This document shows positions 20,058 through 28,767 of a stretch of DNA of 64,000 bases, piece by piece; position 1 is the first letter of the stretch, and each line of letters starts with the position of its first letter. Made by a program: the position numbers and the translations under genes. Source of the stretch: Ramlibacter tataouinensis (GTDB lineage Bacteria; Pseudomonadota; Gammaproteobacteria; Burkholderiales; Burkholderiaceae_C); assembly GCF_001580455.1 (NCBI RefSeq), contig NZ_CP010951.1, positions 1,798,001-1,862,000 on the forward strand, read 5' to 3'. The notes under the pieces were generated by a model. The model saw only the letters and a list, made by a program, of their open reading frames with translations, was not told the origin of the DNA and searched no databases.

Positions 20058-21046
20058 ACACCAACGACGTCGTGCGCGAAGCGCAATCCGCCGAGAACTA
20101 CGATCCCAGCGCCAAGCAGAAGGCCGCCGCCAAGCTGTCGCGCATCCCGGTGAAGGTCGAGCCCGGCGAGGTGCTCAAGAAGCCCGACTGGATCCGCGTG
20201 CGCGCCGGCTCGGCCAACACGCGCTTCTACGAGATCAAGCAGATCCTGCGCGAGAGCAATCTCAACACGGTGTGCGAGGAAGCCTCCTGCCCCAACATCG
20301 GCGAATGCTTCGGCAAGGGCACGGCGACCTTCATGATCATGGGCGACAAGTGCACCCGCCGCTGCCCCTTCTGCGATGTAGGCCACGGCCGGCCCGACCC
20401 GCTGGACGTGAACGAGCCGGAGAACCTCGCGAAGACCATCGCCCGGCTCCAGCTCAAGTACGTGGTGATCACCTCGGTCGACCGCGATGACCTGCGCGAC
20501 GGCGGCGCCGGCCATTTCGTCGACTGCATCCGCCGCACCCGCGAACTCTCGCCCGGCACCACGATCGAGGTGCTGGTGCCGGACTTCCGCGGCCGCGACG
20601 ACCGCGCGCTCGAGATCCTCAAGGCCGCGCCGCCGGATGTGATGAACCACAACCTGGAGACCATCCCGCGCCTGTATAAGCAGGCGCGGCCCGGCTCCGA
20701 CTACGCCTTCAGCCTGAACCTGCTCAAGAAGTTCAAGGCACTGTTCCCGCATATCCCGACCAAGAGCGGCCTGATGGTGGGCCTGGGCGAGACCGACGAG
20801 GAAATCCTGGCGGTGATGCGCGACATGCGCGAGCACGACATCGAGATGCTCACCATCGGCCAGTACCTCGCGCCCTCCACGTCGCACCTGCCGGTGCGCC
20901 GTTACGTGCACCCCGACACCTTCAAGATGTTCGAGGCCGAGGCCCAGGCGATGGGCTTCTCGCATGCGGCCGTCGGCGCCATGGTCCGCTCCAGCTACCA
21001 CGCCGACCAGCAGGCGCATGCGGCCGGGGTGGTGACGCCGCTTTGA
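20054..21046 (+). CDS. lipA: Lipoyl synthase (radical SAM)
   Basis: 330 residues. Inserts two sulfur atoms at C6 and C8 of the octanoyl chain. Both iron-sulfur cluster motifs are intact: the auxiliary cluster CEEASCPNIGEC and the radical-SAM motif CTRRCPFCDV. The C-terminal serine ligand region (MVRSSYHAD) is also present. The ~50-residue N-terminal extension before GSANTRFYEIK is usual in this group. It ends where the remains of a transporter gene begin (21043). Confidence 0.98.
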   Translation: MNTNDVVREAQSAENYDPSAKQKAAAKLSRIPVKVEPGEVLKKPDWIRVRAGSANTRFYEIKQILRESNLNTVCEEASCPNIGECFGKGTATFMIMGDKCTRRCPFCDVGHGRPDPLDVNEPENLAKTIARLQLKYVVITSVDRDDLRDGGAGHFVDCIRRTRELSPGTTIEVLVPDFRGRDDRALEILKAAPPDVMNHNLETIPRLYKQARPGSDYAFSLNLLKKFKALFPHIPTKSGLMVGLGETDEEILAVMRDMREHDIEMLTIGQYLAPSTSHLPVRRYVHPDTFKMFEAEAQAMGFSHAAVGAMVRSSYHADQQAHAAGVVTPL

Positions 21047-21281
21047 GCGACGCCCCAGCGTCGGGCGGTGGCCTGCCCGCAAACATCTACGCGCTGGGCG
21101 CGATCGCGCTGTGGGCATCACGCCGCTGGCCTCGACGCTGCTGCTGATGCTGGTCAGCGGCCGGGCCTTCACCTGGAGCATCGCGGCCGCGGCGGCGCTG
21201 ATCACCGGCGCCGCACTGCTGGGCACGCGCCAGCCTCAGCCGCCGAGCAAGGCCGCCGGGTCGTCGGCATCCACCACCTGA
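21043..21281 (+). pseudogene. Remnant of a DMT/EamA-type transporter (large internal deletion)
   Basis: From TTG 21043 the frame reads SDAPASGGGLPANIYALGAIALWAS, the start of an EamA/YddG-like first helix, and then turns into an unrelated Arg-rich stretch. From about 21114, in another frame, it reads ITPLASTLLLMLVSGRAF followed by SIAAAAALITGAALLGTR, the typical last two helices of such a transporter. The middle (about 240 residues) is missing and the junction near 21112-21117 is out of frame. The 3' end overlaps the ptsI 3' end. The frame would share its first bases with the lipA stop, as a coupled gene normally would. Confidence 0.6.
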
Positions 21282-23002
21282 GCGGCCCACGGGGCCAGGC
21301 GCGTGGTGTCGGCGCGCAGCACCTCCTGCTTGACGGCGAGGATCTGCGCCGGATGCATGGAGAAGCAGCGCAGGCCCAGCCCCAGCAGCAACCGCGTCAT
21401 GGCCACGTCGCCGGCCATCTCGCCGCACACGCTCACCATCTTGCCTTGCCGGTTGCACTCGGCAATGGTGTCGGCCACCAGCCGCAGCACCGCCGGATGC
21501 AAGGGGTCGTACAGGTGCGCCACCGATTCGTCGGCGCGGTCGATGGCCAGCGTGTACTGGATCAGGTCGTTGGTGCCGAGCGAGAGGAAATCGAAGTACT
21601 TGAGGAAGATCTTCAGCGTCAGCGCGGCAGCCGGGATCTCGATCATCGCGCCGATCTTCACCGGCCCGTGGGCCACGCCGCGGTTGTCCAGCTCGGTGCG
21701 CGCGAAGTCGATCAGCGCCAGCGTCTGCCGGATCTCGCTGGCGTGCGCCAGCATCGGGATCAGCATGCTCACCGGCCCGTGCGCCGCCGCCCGCAGGATG
21801 GCGCGCAGCTGGGTCAGGAACATCGCGGGATCGGCCAGGCTCCAGCGGATCGCGCGCAGGCCGAGCGCCGGGTTCAGGTGCGCGACGTCGCGCAGCGACT
21901 CGTCCAGCGGCTTGTCGGCGCCGACGTCGATGGTGCGGATGGTGACCGGCAGGCCCTCCATGCCCTGCACCGCGCGCAGGTAGGCGAGGAACTGCTCCTC
22001 CTCGTCCGGCAGCTTGCGCCGGCCCATGAACAGGAATTCGCTGCGGAACAGCCCGACGCCGACGGCGCCGGCCTTGACGGCGGCCGGCGCATCCTCGGGC
22101 ATCTCGATGTTGGCCAGCAGTTCCACTTTCTGGCCGTCCAGCGTGACCGCCGGCGTGTGGCGCAGGCGGGACAGGCGGCCGCGGTCGAGCTCGCCCTGGC
22201 GCTGCTTGAAACCGTACTCGGCCAGGATGATGGGCGAGGGGTCCACGATCATCACGCCGGAGTCGCCGTCGATGATCACCCAGTCGTCCTGGCGCACCAG
22301 CTGGCTGGCGCTGCGCGCGCCGACCACCGCCGGGATGTCCATGCTGCGCGCCACGATCGCGGTGTGCGAGTTGCGCCCGCCCACGTCGGTGACGAAACCG
22401 GCGAACACGCTCTGCTTGAACTGCAGCATGTCGGCCGGCGACAGGTCGTGCGAGATCAGCACCAGCGGCACGTCCATGCTGTCGTCCATCAGCAGGTCCT
22501 GCTGGGACTTGCGCCGTGCCACGGCCGGCGGCGGCGCCACCGGCGAAGCCACGCCGGCCATGTGGCGCAGCACCCGGTCGGCCACCTGCTCGAGGTCGGC
22601 CTTGCGGCCGCGCAGGTACTCGTCCTCCATCTCGTCGAACTGGCGCGACAGCACTTCCAGCTGGGTCGTCAGGGCCCATTCCGCGTTGTAGAGGCGGTCG
22701 GTGATCCAGTGCTTGACGCCGCTGATCAGCTCTTCGTCCTGCAGCAGCATCAGGTGCACGTCCAGCAGCGCCGACAGCTCATGCGGCGCTTCCTTGGGCC
22801 CCATCTGCGCGATGGTCAGCTGCAGGCGATGGAGTTCCTCGGCCACGGCGTCGCGGCTGACCCGGATGCGCTCGATCTCGGCCTCGACCCGGTCCGCCTC
22901 GATGAAGTAGTGCGCCACGTCCACGCCGCCCGTGCCCATGAGCACGGCACGCCCGATGGCGATGCCGCGCGCAACCGCAAGGCCGTGGATCGAGAAGGTC
23001 AC
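21236..23002 (-). CDS. ptsI: PTS phosphotransferase enzyme I
   Basis: 588 residues. Autophosphorylates from phosphoenolpyruvate and passes phosphate to HPr. The phospho-histidine is H213 in GGRNSHTAIVARSMDIPAVVG (in outline), the PEP-binding domain has VGLFRSEFLFMGR and SLGTNDLIQYTLAIDR, and the Cys of VSVCGEMAGD is present. A Pro/Ala/Arg-rich insertion (residues ~150-168) precedes the swivel domain. There is no N-terminal GAF domain, so it is EI rather than the nitrogen-PTS PtsP. It lies 48 bases after ptsH. Its 3' end overlaps the transporter remnant. Confidence 0.96.
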   Translation of the reverse strand: MTFSIHGLAVARGIAIGRAVLMGTGGVDVAHYFIEADRVEAEIERIRVSRDAVAEELHRLQLTIAQMGPKEAPHELSALLDVHLMLLQDEELISGVKHWITDRLYNAEWALTTQLEVLSRQFDEMEDEYLRGRKADLEQVADRVLRHMAGVASPVAPPPAVARRKSQQDLLMDDSMDVPLVLISHDLSPADMLQFKQSVFAGFVTDVGGRNSHTAIVARSMDIPAVVGARSASQLVRQDDWVIIDGDSGVMIVDPSPIILAEYGFKQRQGELDRGRLSRLRHTPAVTLDGQKVELLANIEMPEDAPAAVKAGAVGVGLFRSEFLFMGRRKLPDEEEQFLAYLRAVQGMEGLPVTIRTIDVGADKPLDESLRDVAHLNPALGLRAIRWSLADPAMFLTQLRAILRAAAHGPVSMLIPMLAHASEIRQTLALIDFARTELDNRGVAHGPVKIGAMIEIPAAALTLKIFLKYFDFLSLGTNDLIQYTLAIDRADESVAHLYDPLHPAVLRLVADTIAECNRQGKMVSVCGEMAGDVAMTRLLLGLGLRCFSMHPAQILAVKQEVLRADTTRLAPWAAQVVDADDPAALLGG

Positions 23003-23050
23003 TTCATCTCCTCGGGGGATTCATCGGACGAACGTGGGGGCCATATGCCT

Positions 23051-23320
23051 TCATTCCCCTTCCCCGAACTTGTCGTTGATCAGGGCCGAGAGGGCGTCGA
23101 GCGCCTCCTGGTCGCGCTCGCCCACCGCCTCGAGGGTCACTTCGCTGCCGATGCCCGCGGCCAGCATCATCACCCCCATGATGCTCTTGGCGTTGACCCG
23201 GCGTTCCCCCTTGCTGATCCAGATCTCGCAGGGGTAGCTGGCTGCCACCTTGGTGAGCTTGGCCGAGGCGCGCGCATGCAAACCCAGCTTATTGTTGATG
23301 GTCCTGGTGATCGTGCTCAT
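23051..23320 (-). CDS. ptsH: PTS phosphocarrier protein HPr
   Basis: 89 residues. H15 in KLGLHARASAKL receives phosphate from EI, and S46 in NAKSIMGVMML is the site that HPr kinase phosphorylates in bacteria that have HprK (not in this window). The chain ends in an acidic GEGE tail. Its start, ATG 23320, lies 32 bases inside the end of the EIIA gene, an unusually long overlap that implies coupled translation. Confidence 0.97.
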   Translation of the reverse strand: MSTITRTINNKLGLHARASAKLTKVAASYPCEIWISKGERRVNAKSIMGVMMLAAGIGSEVTLEAVGERDQEALDALSALINDKFGEGE

Positions 23321-23744
23321 GGTTTCTTCTGGGCTGGTTCTGTGGCGCCGCGACGGCGACCTGCATCACCCCCTGTGTCCCGCCGATGACGGCCCGCGAG
23401 ACCAGCGCTTCCAGCGGCTCATGCCGGTAGCTCACGCTGCGCAGCAGCATCGGCAGGTTGACGCCGGTGATCAGGCGCGACTTCACGCCGTCCACCAGGC
23501 GTTGCGCGACGTTGCTGGGCGTGGCGCCGAAGATGTCGGTCAGCACCAGCACGCCTTTGATGCCGGCCGGACGCGACAGCTGGTCCAGCGCGACCCGCGC
23601 CATCGACAGCGTCTCTTCCGGGGGCAGGTTGGGCTGCACATCGATCGCCGCCACGTGCGGGCCGCAGTCGGGAAAGACGTGCAGCGCGCAGCTGCGCAGC
23701 GCGTGCGCGAGCGGAGCATGGGCGATGATCAGGATCGCATTCAC
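23289..23744 (-). CDS. PTS EIIA component, mannose/fructose-type
   Basis: 151 residues. The N-terminal strand MNAILIIAHAPLAHALRS carries the likely phospho-histidine H9. The rest follows the ManX EIIA fold: VLTDIFGATPSNVAQRL, then RLITGVNLPMLLRSVSYR. The tail is His/Asp/Gln-rich (HEHDHQDHQQ), partly because it overlaps ptsH. With HPr and EI, but no EIIB/C/D, this is best read as a regulatory phosphorelay. In many Betaproteobacteria gshB lies upstream; here an MFS gene does. Confidence 0.92.
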   Translation of the reverse strand: MNAILIIAHAPLAHALRSCALHVFPDCGPHVAAIDVQPNLPPEETLSMARVALDQLSRPAGIKGVLVLTDIFGATPSNVAQRLVDGVKSRLITGVNLPMLLRSVSYRHEPLEALVSRAVIGGTQGVMQVAVAAPQNQPRRNHEHDHQDHQQ

Positions 23745-23762
23745 AGGTTTGCCGGGCTGAGG

Positions 23763-24971
23763 TTACTCATTATCCTTCGCAAGCATGAACCAGCCCCAGC
23801 CGAACAGGCAGGTAGCGAGAAAGACCGCCATCGCGCCGCGAAATGCGGCCACCGCGTCCCAACCGGCGGCCGTGAAGGCATCGACCAGCAGGCCGATGCC
23901 CCACTGCACGACGAACACGCCGGCAAAGATCACCAGGTTGTAGGCCGACAGCGCGCGGCCGGCGACCGCGGCGGGAAAGGCCATGCCGATGGCCGGTTGC
24001 GCCAGCGACACGAAGGTGGAGGACACGCAGAACAGGGCCCAGGCGCCGGCGCCGGCTTGCGGCCCGAGCGCGATGATCGCCGCCAGCGCCGCCAGGCTCA
24101 GCGGCACACCGCCGGCGATCAGCCCGTTGGTGGTGATGCCGCGGCGCTGCAGCCAGGGATTGACGAGGCCCCAGCTCCAGAAGGTGCACAGCATGCTCAG
24201 GTTGATGATGAACAGCCCGCGTGCGGCGTCCAGCGGCGCGTAGCCGGCCACCCGCACCAGCCAGGGCCCGGCCCACAGCGACTGGATCGCGATCATCCCG
24301 CCGTAGTTGAAGAAGCCCACCGGCGCCAGCCGGCGGAAGTAGGGGTGCCGCCAGACCTGCCCATAGCTGGGCTGCGGCGCGGACGCCGGCGGCGCGCCGC
24401 CTTCCCAGCGCGGCACCAGCCACGCGATCGCGACCGTTGAGGCGGCGATGCCGGCCGCCAGCAGCCAGAACACCGGGCGCCAGCCCACGGCCGGCACCAG
24501 CCACTGCACCGGCAGCGTGGAGGCGACCATGCCGAGCGACCCGGTCATCAGCATCCAGGAGTTCGCCCGCAGCTGCGCGGGCGCTTCCAGCCAGCGCCGG
24601 TAGCCGGTGAGCGGCGCCATCAGGCAGGCGCTCACGCCCACCCCGCACAGCACGCGCGCCAGCAGCAGGCCGGAGAAGCCGTCGGCCATCGAGAAGGCCA
24701 GGCAGCCGGCGATCGCGACCAGCATGAAGCCGATCACCACCTTGCGCGGTCCGTGGCGGTCGAGCCAGCTGCCCAGCGGCAACTGGGTGGCGGCGAAGCC
24801 GAGGAAATAGCCGCCGGCCAGCAGGCCCAGCTGCTGCGCGTTCAGGTCGAACTCGCGCGTCAGCGTCGGCGACAGCGTGGCGGTGATGGCGCGCAGCACC
24901 GCCGAAAAGAAGTAGGCGAATGCGAAAACCAGGAAGACGAGTACTGCGTGGCGTCGGCTGAGCAGGGTCAT
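23763..24971 (-). CDS. MFS transporter
   Basis: 402 residues from ATG 24971. Twelve hydrophobic segments and an MFS loop 2-3 motif (GSWLDRHGPRKVV, residues ~67-79) mark a major facilitator. Helix 1 is AVLVFLVFAFAYFFSAVLRA, and the central loop around PRWEGGAPPASAPQ separates the two halves. The end WFMLAKDNE is cytoplasmic. The substrate is not deducible; the TRE-FDL-N-A-Q-Q-L-G-L-L-A-G start resembles drug/acid-type carriers. Its ATG overlaps the stop of the upstream lipoprotein gene by ATGA. Confidence 0.88.
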   Translation of the reverse strand: MTLLSRRHAVLVFLVFAFAYFFSAVLRAITATLSPTLTREFDLNAQQLGLLAGGYFLGFAATQLPLGSWLDRHGPRKVVIGFMLVAIAGCLAFSMADGFSGLLLARVLCGVGVSACLMAPLTGYRRWLEAPAQLRANSWMLMTGSLGMVASTLPVQWLVPAVGWRPVFWLLAAGIAASTVAIAWLVPRWEGGAPPASAPQPSYGQVWRHPYFRRLAPVGFFNYGGMIAIQSLWAGPWLVRVAGYAPLDAARGLFIINLSMLCTFWSWGLVNPWLQRRGITTNGLIAGGVPLSLAALAAIIALGPQAGAGAWALFCVSSTFVSLAQPAIGMAFPAAVAGRALSAYNLVIFAGVFVVQWGIGLLVDAFTAAGWDAVAAFRGAMAVFLATCLFGWGWFMLAKDNE

Positions 24972-25483
24972 TCGAAGCGCAACCCCGCGAAGAACGGCTC
25001 GCTCATCTCGGCGGTGATGCGCGGCGCGTAGATCACTGCCTGGAAGGCCTGCGTGCCGCGGGCGAAGTAGGCCGACTGGCTCTGGACCACGCTGCCGTCG
25101 CTGCGCTGCCCTTCGGCGCGCACCTGCACCGATTGCGGCAGCCCGAGCGCGCCGGCCGGCTGGAACGGCGTCTCGGACTGCGCCTTGGCCTTCGAAGCCG
25201 CCAGGTTGGCGCCTTTCCAGCGCGCCAGCGTCTCGCCCAGTTCGCCCGCCTGAGGCAGCTCGGCGTACAGCACCACGAAGGTGGCGTGCCCGGCCTCGCA
25301 GCCGAGCGCATGCACCACCACTTCGCGCCCCGGCGTGATTTCGAGGCGGCGCTCCGCCTTGTCGGGCTTGCAGGGCAGCACCGCCTTGAGCGGGGTGGGC
25401 GCGACGCTGACTTCGCGCCAGTTGAAGGTGGGCGTGCACGCGGCCACTGCCAGCAGCGCCAGCGCCGGATAAGGACGGGGCAT
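24968..25483 (-). CDS. Predicted lipoprotein of unknown function
   Basis: 171 residues. It starts MPRPYPALALLAVAACTP, a short lipoprotein signal with Cys 16, so probably lipid-anchored. The mature part shows VAPTPLKAVLPCKPDKAERRL with a second Cys and a later CEAGH. These features recur in small uncharacterised Comamonadaceae proteins annotated as hypothetical lipoproteins. I do not recognise a named family. It is immediately upstream of, and overlaps, the MFS gene, so the two may act together. It is divergent from the CoA-transferase gene, with about 60 bases between the starts. Confidence 0.72.
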   Translation of the reverse strand: MPRPYPALALLAVAACTPTFNWREVSVAPTPLKAVLPCKPDKAERRLEITPGREVVVHALGCEAGHATFVVLYAELPQAGELGETLARWKGANLAASKAKAQSETPFQPAGALGLPQSVQVRAEGQRSDGSVVQSQSAYFARGTQAFQAVIYAPRITAEMSEPFFAGLRFE

Positions 25484-25543
25484 CGCACGATTATGGCCAC
25501 GCCGGTTCGGCGTCGCCCGGGCGCTTTGCCCCACAATTTGCCG

Positions 25544-26776
25544 ATGAACTCGCTTGCCGGCATTCGCGTCCTCGACCTGTCCCGCGTGCTCGCCGGACCC
25601 TGGTGCGCCCAGACCTTGGCCGACCTCGGCGCCGACGTGATCAAGATCGAACGCCCCGGCAGCGGCGACGACACCCGCGGCTGGGGCCCGCCCTTCCTCC
25701 ATGATGCCGAGGGCCGCGAGACCCGCGAGTCGGCCTACTACCTGGGCGCCAACCGCAACAAGCGCTCGATCACCTGCGACATCGCCCTGCCGGAAGGGCA
25801 GGCGCTGGTGCGCGAGCTGGCCGCCCGCTGCGACGTGCTGATCGAGAACTTCAAGGTCGGCGACCTGCAACGCTACGGCCTCGGCTACGAGGACCTGCGG
25901 GCGGTCCATCCGCGGCTGGTCTACTGCAGCATCACCGGCTTCGGCCAGACCGGCCCCTACCGCGATCGCGCCGGCTACGACTACACCATCCAGGGCATGG
26001 GCGGCCTGATGAGCATCACCGGCGAGCGCGACGACCTCGGCGGCGGCCCGCAGAAAGTCGGCGTCGCCGTGGCCGACCTGTTCACCGGCATGTATGCCGC
26101 CACCGCGGTCCTGGCCGCGCTGCGCCACGCCGAGCGCACCGGCCAGGGCCAGTGGGTCGACATGGCGCTGCTGGACACCCAGGTGGCCATGCTCGCCAAC
26201 CTGGGCGCCAACTACCTGGTCAGCGGCCAGGTGCCCGGGCGGGCCGGCAATGCGCACCAGAACATCGTGCCCTATCAGGTCTTCGAGACCGCGGCCGGCC
26301 CGGGGGGCCGGGACTTCATGATCCTGGCGGTGGGCAACGACGGCCAGTTCGCCAAGTTCTGCGAGGTGGCGGGCCGGCCCGACCTGGCCGGCGACGCACG
26401 CTTCGCCAAGAACCAGGACCGCGTGCGCCACCGCGCGGTGCTGGTGCCGATCCTGGAAGCGCTCATGCGCACCCGCAGCAAGGCCCAGTGGCTGCCGGCG
26501 CTGGAAGCGGCCAAGGTGCCCTGCGGGGCGATCAACACGCTGGGCGAGGTCTTTGCCGACCCGCAAGTGGCCGAGCGCGGCATGGTCACGCACTGGCAGC
26601 ACCCGGCACAGCCGGACCTGCGTCTGGTCTCCAGCCCGATCAAGCTCGGTGCCACGCCGGTGCGCGCCGACCTGCCGCCGCCGCTTCTGGGGCAACATAC
26701 CGAGGAAGTGCTGGCCGAATGGCTGGGCTACGACGGGGCCCGGATCGGCCAGCTGCGCGACAAAGGAGTGCTGTGA
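25544..26776 (+). CDS. CaiB/BaiF family CoA transferase
   Basis: 410 residues, class III CoA-transferase fold. Conserved start GIRVLDLSRVLAGPWCAQTLADLGADVIKIE (in outline), then GDDTRGWGPPF, NRNKRSITCDIALPEGQ and YCSITGFGQTGPY. The catalytic aspartate is D211 in ALLDTQVAMLANLG. It moves CoA between carboxylates; the acid is unknown, and such enzymes are abundant in Comamonadaceae. An alpha/beta hydrolase gene follows with TGATG overlap, suggesting a joint step on an ester or thioester. Confidence 0.93.
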   Translation: MNSLAGIRVLDLSRVLAGPWCAQTLADLGADVIKIERPGSGDDTRGWGPPFLHDAEGRETRESAYYLGANRNKRSITCDIALPEGQALVRELAARCDVLIENFKVGDLQRYGLGYEDLRAVHPRLVYCSITGFGQTGPYRDRAGYDYTIQGMGGLMSITGERDDLGGGPQKVGVAVADLFTGMYAATAVLAALRHAERTGQGQWVDMALLDTQVAMLANLGANYLVSGQVPGRAGNAHQNIVPYQVFETAAGPGGRDFMILAVGNDGQFAKFCEVAGRPDLAGDARFAKNQDRVRHRAVLVPILEALMRTRSKAQWLPALEAAKVPCGAINTLGEVFADPQVAERGMVTHWQHPAQPDLRLVSSPIKLGATPVRADLPPPLLGQHTEEVLAEWLGYDGARIGQLRDKGVL

Positions 26777-27513
26777 TGGCCGACTTCCTGCTGGTGCACG
26801 GTGCCTGGCACGGCGGCTGGTGCTGGCGCGACGTGCTGCCGCCCCTCCTGGCGCAGGGGCACCGCGTGCATGCGGTGACGCTGACCGGCGTGGGCGAGCG
26901 CGCGCACCTGAGATCGCCGGACATCATGCTGGAGACGCACATCGCCGACGTGGTCCATGCGATCGAGATGGAAGAGATGCAGGACCTGGTGCTGGCCGTG
27001 CACTCCTATGCCGGCATGCTCGGCACCGCGGTGGCCGACCGCATGCCGGCGCGGCTGCGCCACCTGGTCTATGTCGATGCCGTGGTGCCCGAGCCCGGCG
27101 AGAGCTGGAGCAGCACGCATGCGCCGGCCACGCGCGAGGCGCGCATCGCCGCCTGCGAGCATTCGCCCGACTACAGCTTCCCGGCCCCCGACCCCACGGT
27201 GTACGGCCTGTCGGGGGCCCAGCACGAGTGGGTGGCGCGCCGGCAGGTGCCGCACCCGGGGCACCCTTATACGCAGGCGCTCCAGTTCGATCCCAGGCAG
27301 GTCGCCCGCGTGCGGCGCACTTTCGTCGACTGCCACTCGCCCGCCCTGCCCACCATCGACGTGAGCCGCCAGCGCGTGCGCGACCCGCGGTTCTGGCAGG
27401 GCGCCTGGGCCGGCGGCGCGGGGGCGTCGGTGGTGGAACTGGCCACCGGGCACGACCCCATGGTGAGCGCGCCGGAGCAGCTCGCGCGCATTCTGCTGGG
27501 TTGCGCCGCCTAG
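26776..27513 (+). CDS. Alpha/beta hydrolase, plant methylesterase-like
   Basis: 245 residues. The start ADFLLVHGAWHGGWCWRDVLPPL (HGAWHGGWCW oxyanion segment) and DIMLETHIADVV belong to the MES/hydroxynitrile-lyase type of alpha/beta hydrolase. The nucleophile elbow is VHSYAGM (S-centred, with Val-His instead of Gly-His before it and Ala in place of the first Gly). A late His in ATGHDPMVSAPEQLA completes the triad. It is probably an esterase; the substrate is unknown. It shares a base with the CoA-transferase stop and converges on the next gene. Confidence 0.88.
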   Translation: MADFLLVHGAWHGGWCWRDVLPPLLAQGHRVHAVTLTGVGERAHLRSPDIMLETHIADVVHAIEMEEMQDLVLAVHSYAGMLGTAVADRMPARLRHLVYVDAVVPEPGESWSSTHAPATREARIAACEHSPDYSFPAPDPTVYGLSGAQHEWVARRQVPHPGHPYTQALQFDPRQVARVRRTFVDCHSPALPTIDVSRQRVRDPRFWQGAWAGGAGASVVELATGHDPMVSAPEQLARILLGCAA

Positions 27514-27517
27514 GCCG

Positions 27518-28135
27518 TCAACGTTCCAGCTCGCCGCCGGCCAGCCAGCGCTCGCCGCGCCGGTACAGCTTCTGCACCTGAGGGCCCTTGAGCATGGGCA
27601 TGTCCATCTTGACCCGATAGCCCAGTCGCGTCTGGATGTAGGCGAGGTGCCGGTAGCCCTCCGGCATCGCCGCCAGCAGGTCCGCCTCCAGCTTCAGCTG
27701 GGCGGTGGAATCGACCGGGTCGATGCGGTCCTTCTCGTAGATCGGCTGGCGGTGCAGCAGCTTCCAGCGGCCTTCATGCCGGGTGACGAAGTCGAAGAAG
27801 CGGCCGGTGCACACCACGTCGCTCAGCACCGGCCCGGCCACGCCTTCCACCATGCCGCGCTGGGAGATCGTCATCTTGGTCTGCGCGATCGCGCGCTCGC
27901 CGGCCAGCTCGATCGCCGAGCCGCCGAGGAAATGCAGGATGCTCACGCCCTTGTCCCAGCCTTCCCGTGTGACGCGAATGAAGTCGCGGAACGGCCCCTG
28001 GAACCAGGTCGCCATCATCACGCCCTCGGGATGCCAGACCGTGGCGAAGCGCTCCCAGTCGCCGGCGTCGCGCCAGACCGCCCAGCGCTCCAGCAGTTCG
28101 CGGATCTGGAGCTTGGCTGTCAGTTCGTCATCCAT
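27518..28135 (-). CDS. SnoaL-like NTF2-fold protein
   Basis: 205 residues. Starts DDELTAKLQIRELLERWAVWRDAGDWERFATVWHPEGVM (in outline): the early helices and the W-x-R-D-A-G-D-W motif of SnoaL_4-type proteins found near aromatic and steroid degradation genes. FDFVTRHEGRWKLLHRQPIYEKDRIDPVD follows. The enzyme activity cannot be assigned. ATG 28135 follows AGGAGAGG, so this start is preferred over an in-frame start 39 bases earlier. It is convergent with the hydrolase gene. Confidence 0.8.
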   Translation of the reverse strand: MDDELTAKLQIRELLERWAVWRDAGDWERFATVWHPEGVMMATWFQGPFRDFIRVTREGWDKGVSILHFLGGSAIELAGERAIAQTKMTISQRGMVEGVAGPVLSDVVCTGRFFDFVTRHEGRWKLLHRQPIYEKDRIDPVDSTAQLKLEADLLAAMPEGYRHLAYIQTRLGYRVKMDMPMLKGPQVQKLYRRGERWLAGGELER

Positions 28136-28242
28136 GACCTCTCCTGCGTGCCCGCCCGCCGGCCGCCTGGGCACTGTAACGCAGGGCCGGTGGCCAAGCC
28201 CCCATGCCGGCGAACCGGCGGGCTCCGCCCTAAAATCGGGCC

Positions 28243-28746
28243 ATGGGCAAATCCAAGCTGTTGATCGGGATCCTTGCCGCGGCGCTGGTCGCCGGCGCTG
28301 GCGCCCTTTTCATGAGCGGCACCGGCGAAGCCGCACCCGCATCCACTTTCGTGCTGCTCGACGGTTCCAGGCGCACGACGGCCGACCTGAAGGGCCAGGT
28401 GACCTTGGTGAATTTCTGGGCGACCAGTTGCACCACCTGCGTCGCCGAAATGCCGCGCATGGTCGAGACCTACAACAAATACCAGGGCAAGGGTTTCAAC
28501 ACGCTGGCGGTAGCGATGAGCTACGACCCGCCGAGCTACGTGCTGAACTACGCGCAAACGCGCAAGCTGCCGTTCTCCGTGGCCATCGACAACACCGGCG
28601 CGGTGGCCAAGGCCTGGGGCGACGTACAGATCACCCCCACCACCTACCTCGTGAACAAGCGCGGCGAGATCGTCAAGCGCTACGTCGGCCAGCCCGATTT
28701 CGCCGAACTGCACCAGCGGATCGAGAAGCTGCTGGCCGAAAGCTGA
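28243..28746 (+). CDS. TlpA-like thioredoxin-fold protein, exported
   Basis: 167 residues. The N-terminal helix (KLLIGILAAALVAGAGALF) is a signal or anchor, placing the thioredoxin fold in the periplasm. The redox motif is C63-x-x-C66 (FWATSCTTCVAEMP), followed by TLAVAMSYDPPSYVLNY and ITPTTYLVNKRGEIVKRYVG (cis-Pro in the T-P-T-T turn). It is probably a thiol reductant or oxidant acting on exported proteins, perhaps for cytochrome c maturation, since cytochrome c' and b561 genes follow. This link is only positional. Confidence 0.92.
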   Translation: MGKSKLLIGILAAALVAGAGALFMSGTGEAAPASTFVLLDGSRRTTADLKGQVTLVNFWATSCTTCVAEMPRMVETYNKYQGKGFNTLAVAMSYDPPSYVLNYAQTRKLPFSVAIDNTGAVAKAWGDVQITPTTYLVNKRGEIVKRYVGQPDFAELHQRIEKLLAES

Positions 28747-28767
28747 GGTCCGGTCACCACACAAAAT

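Noticed and set aside
21043..21145. A short independent gene after lipA
   Set aside because: The frame becomes Arg/Trp/Pro-rich right after the first transporter helix, and the rest of a transporter appears in another frame. A deletion remnant fits better.
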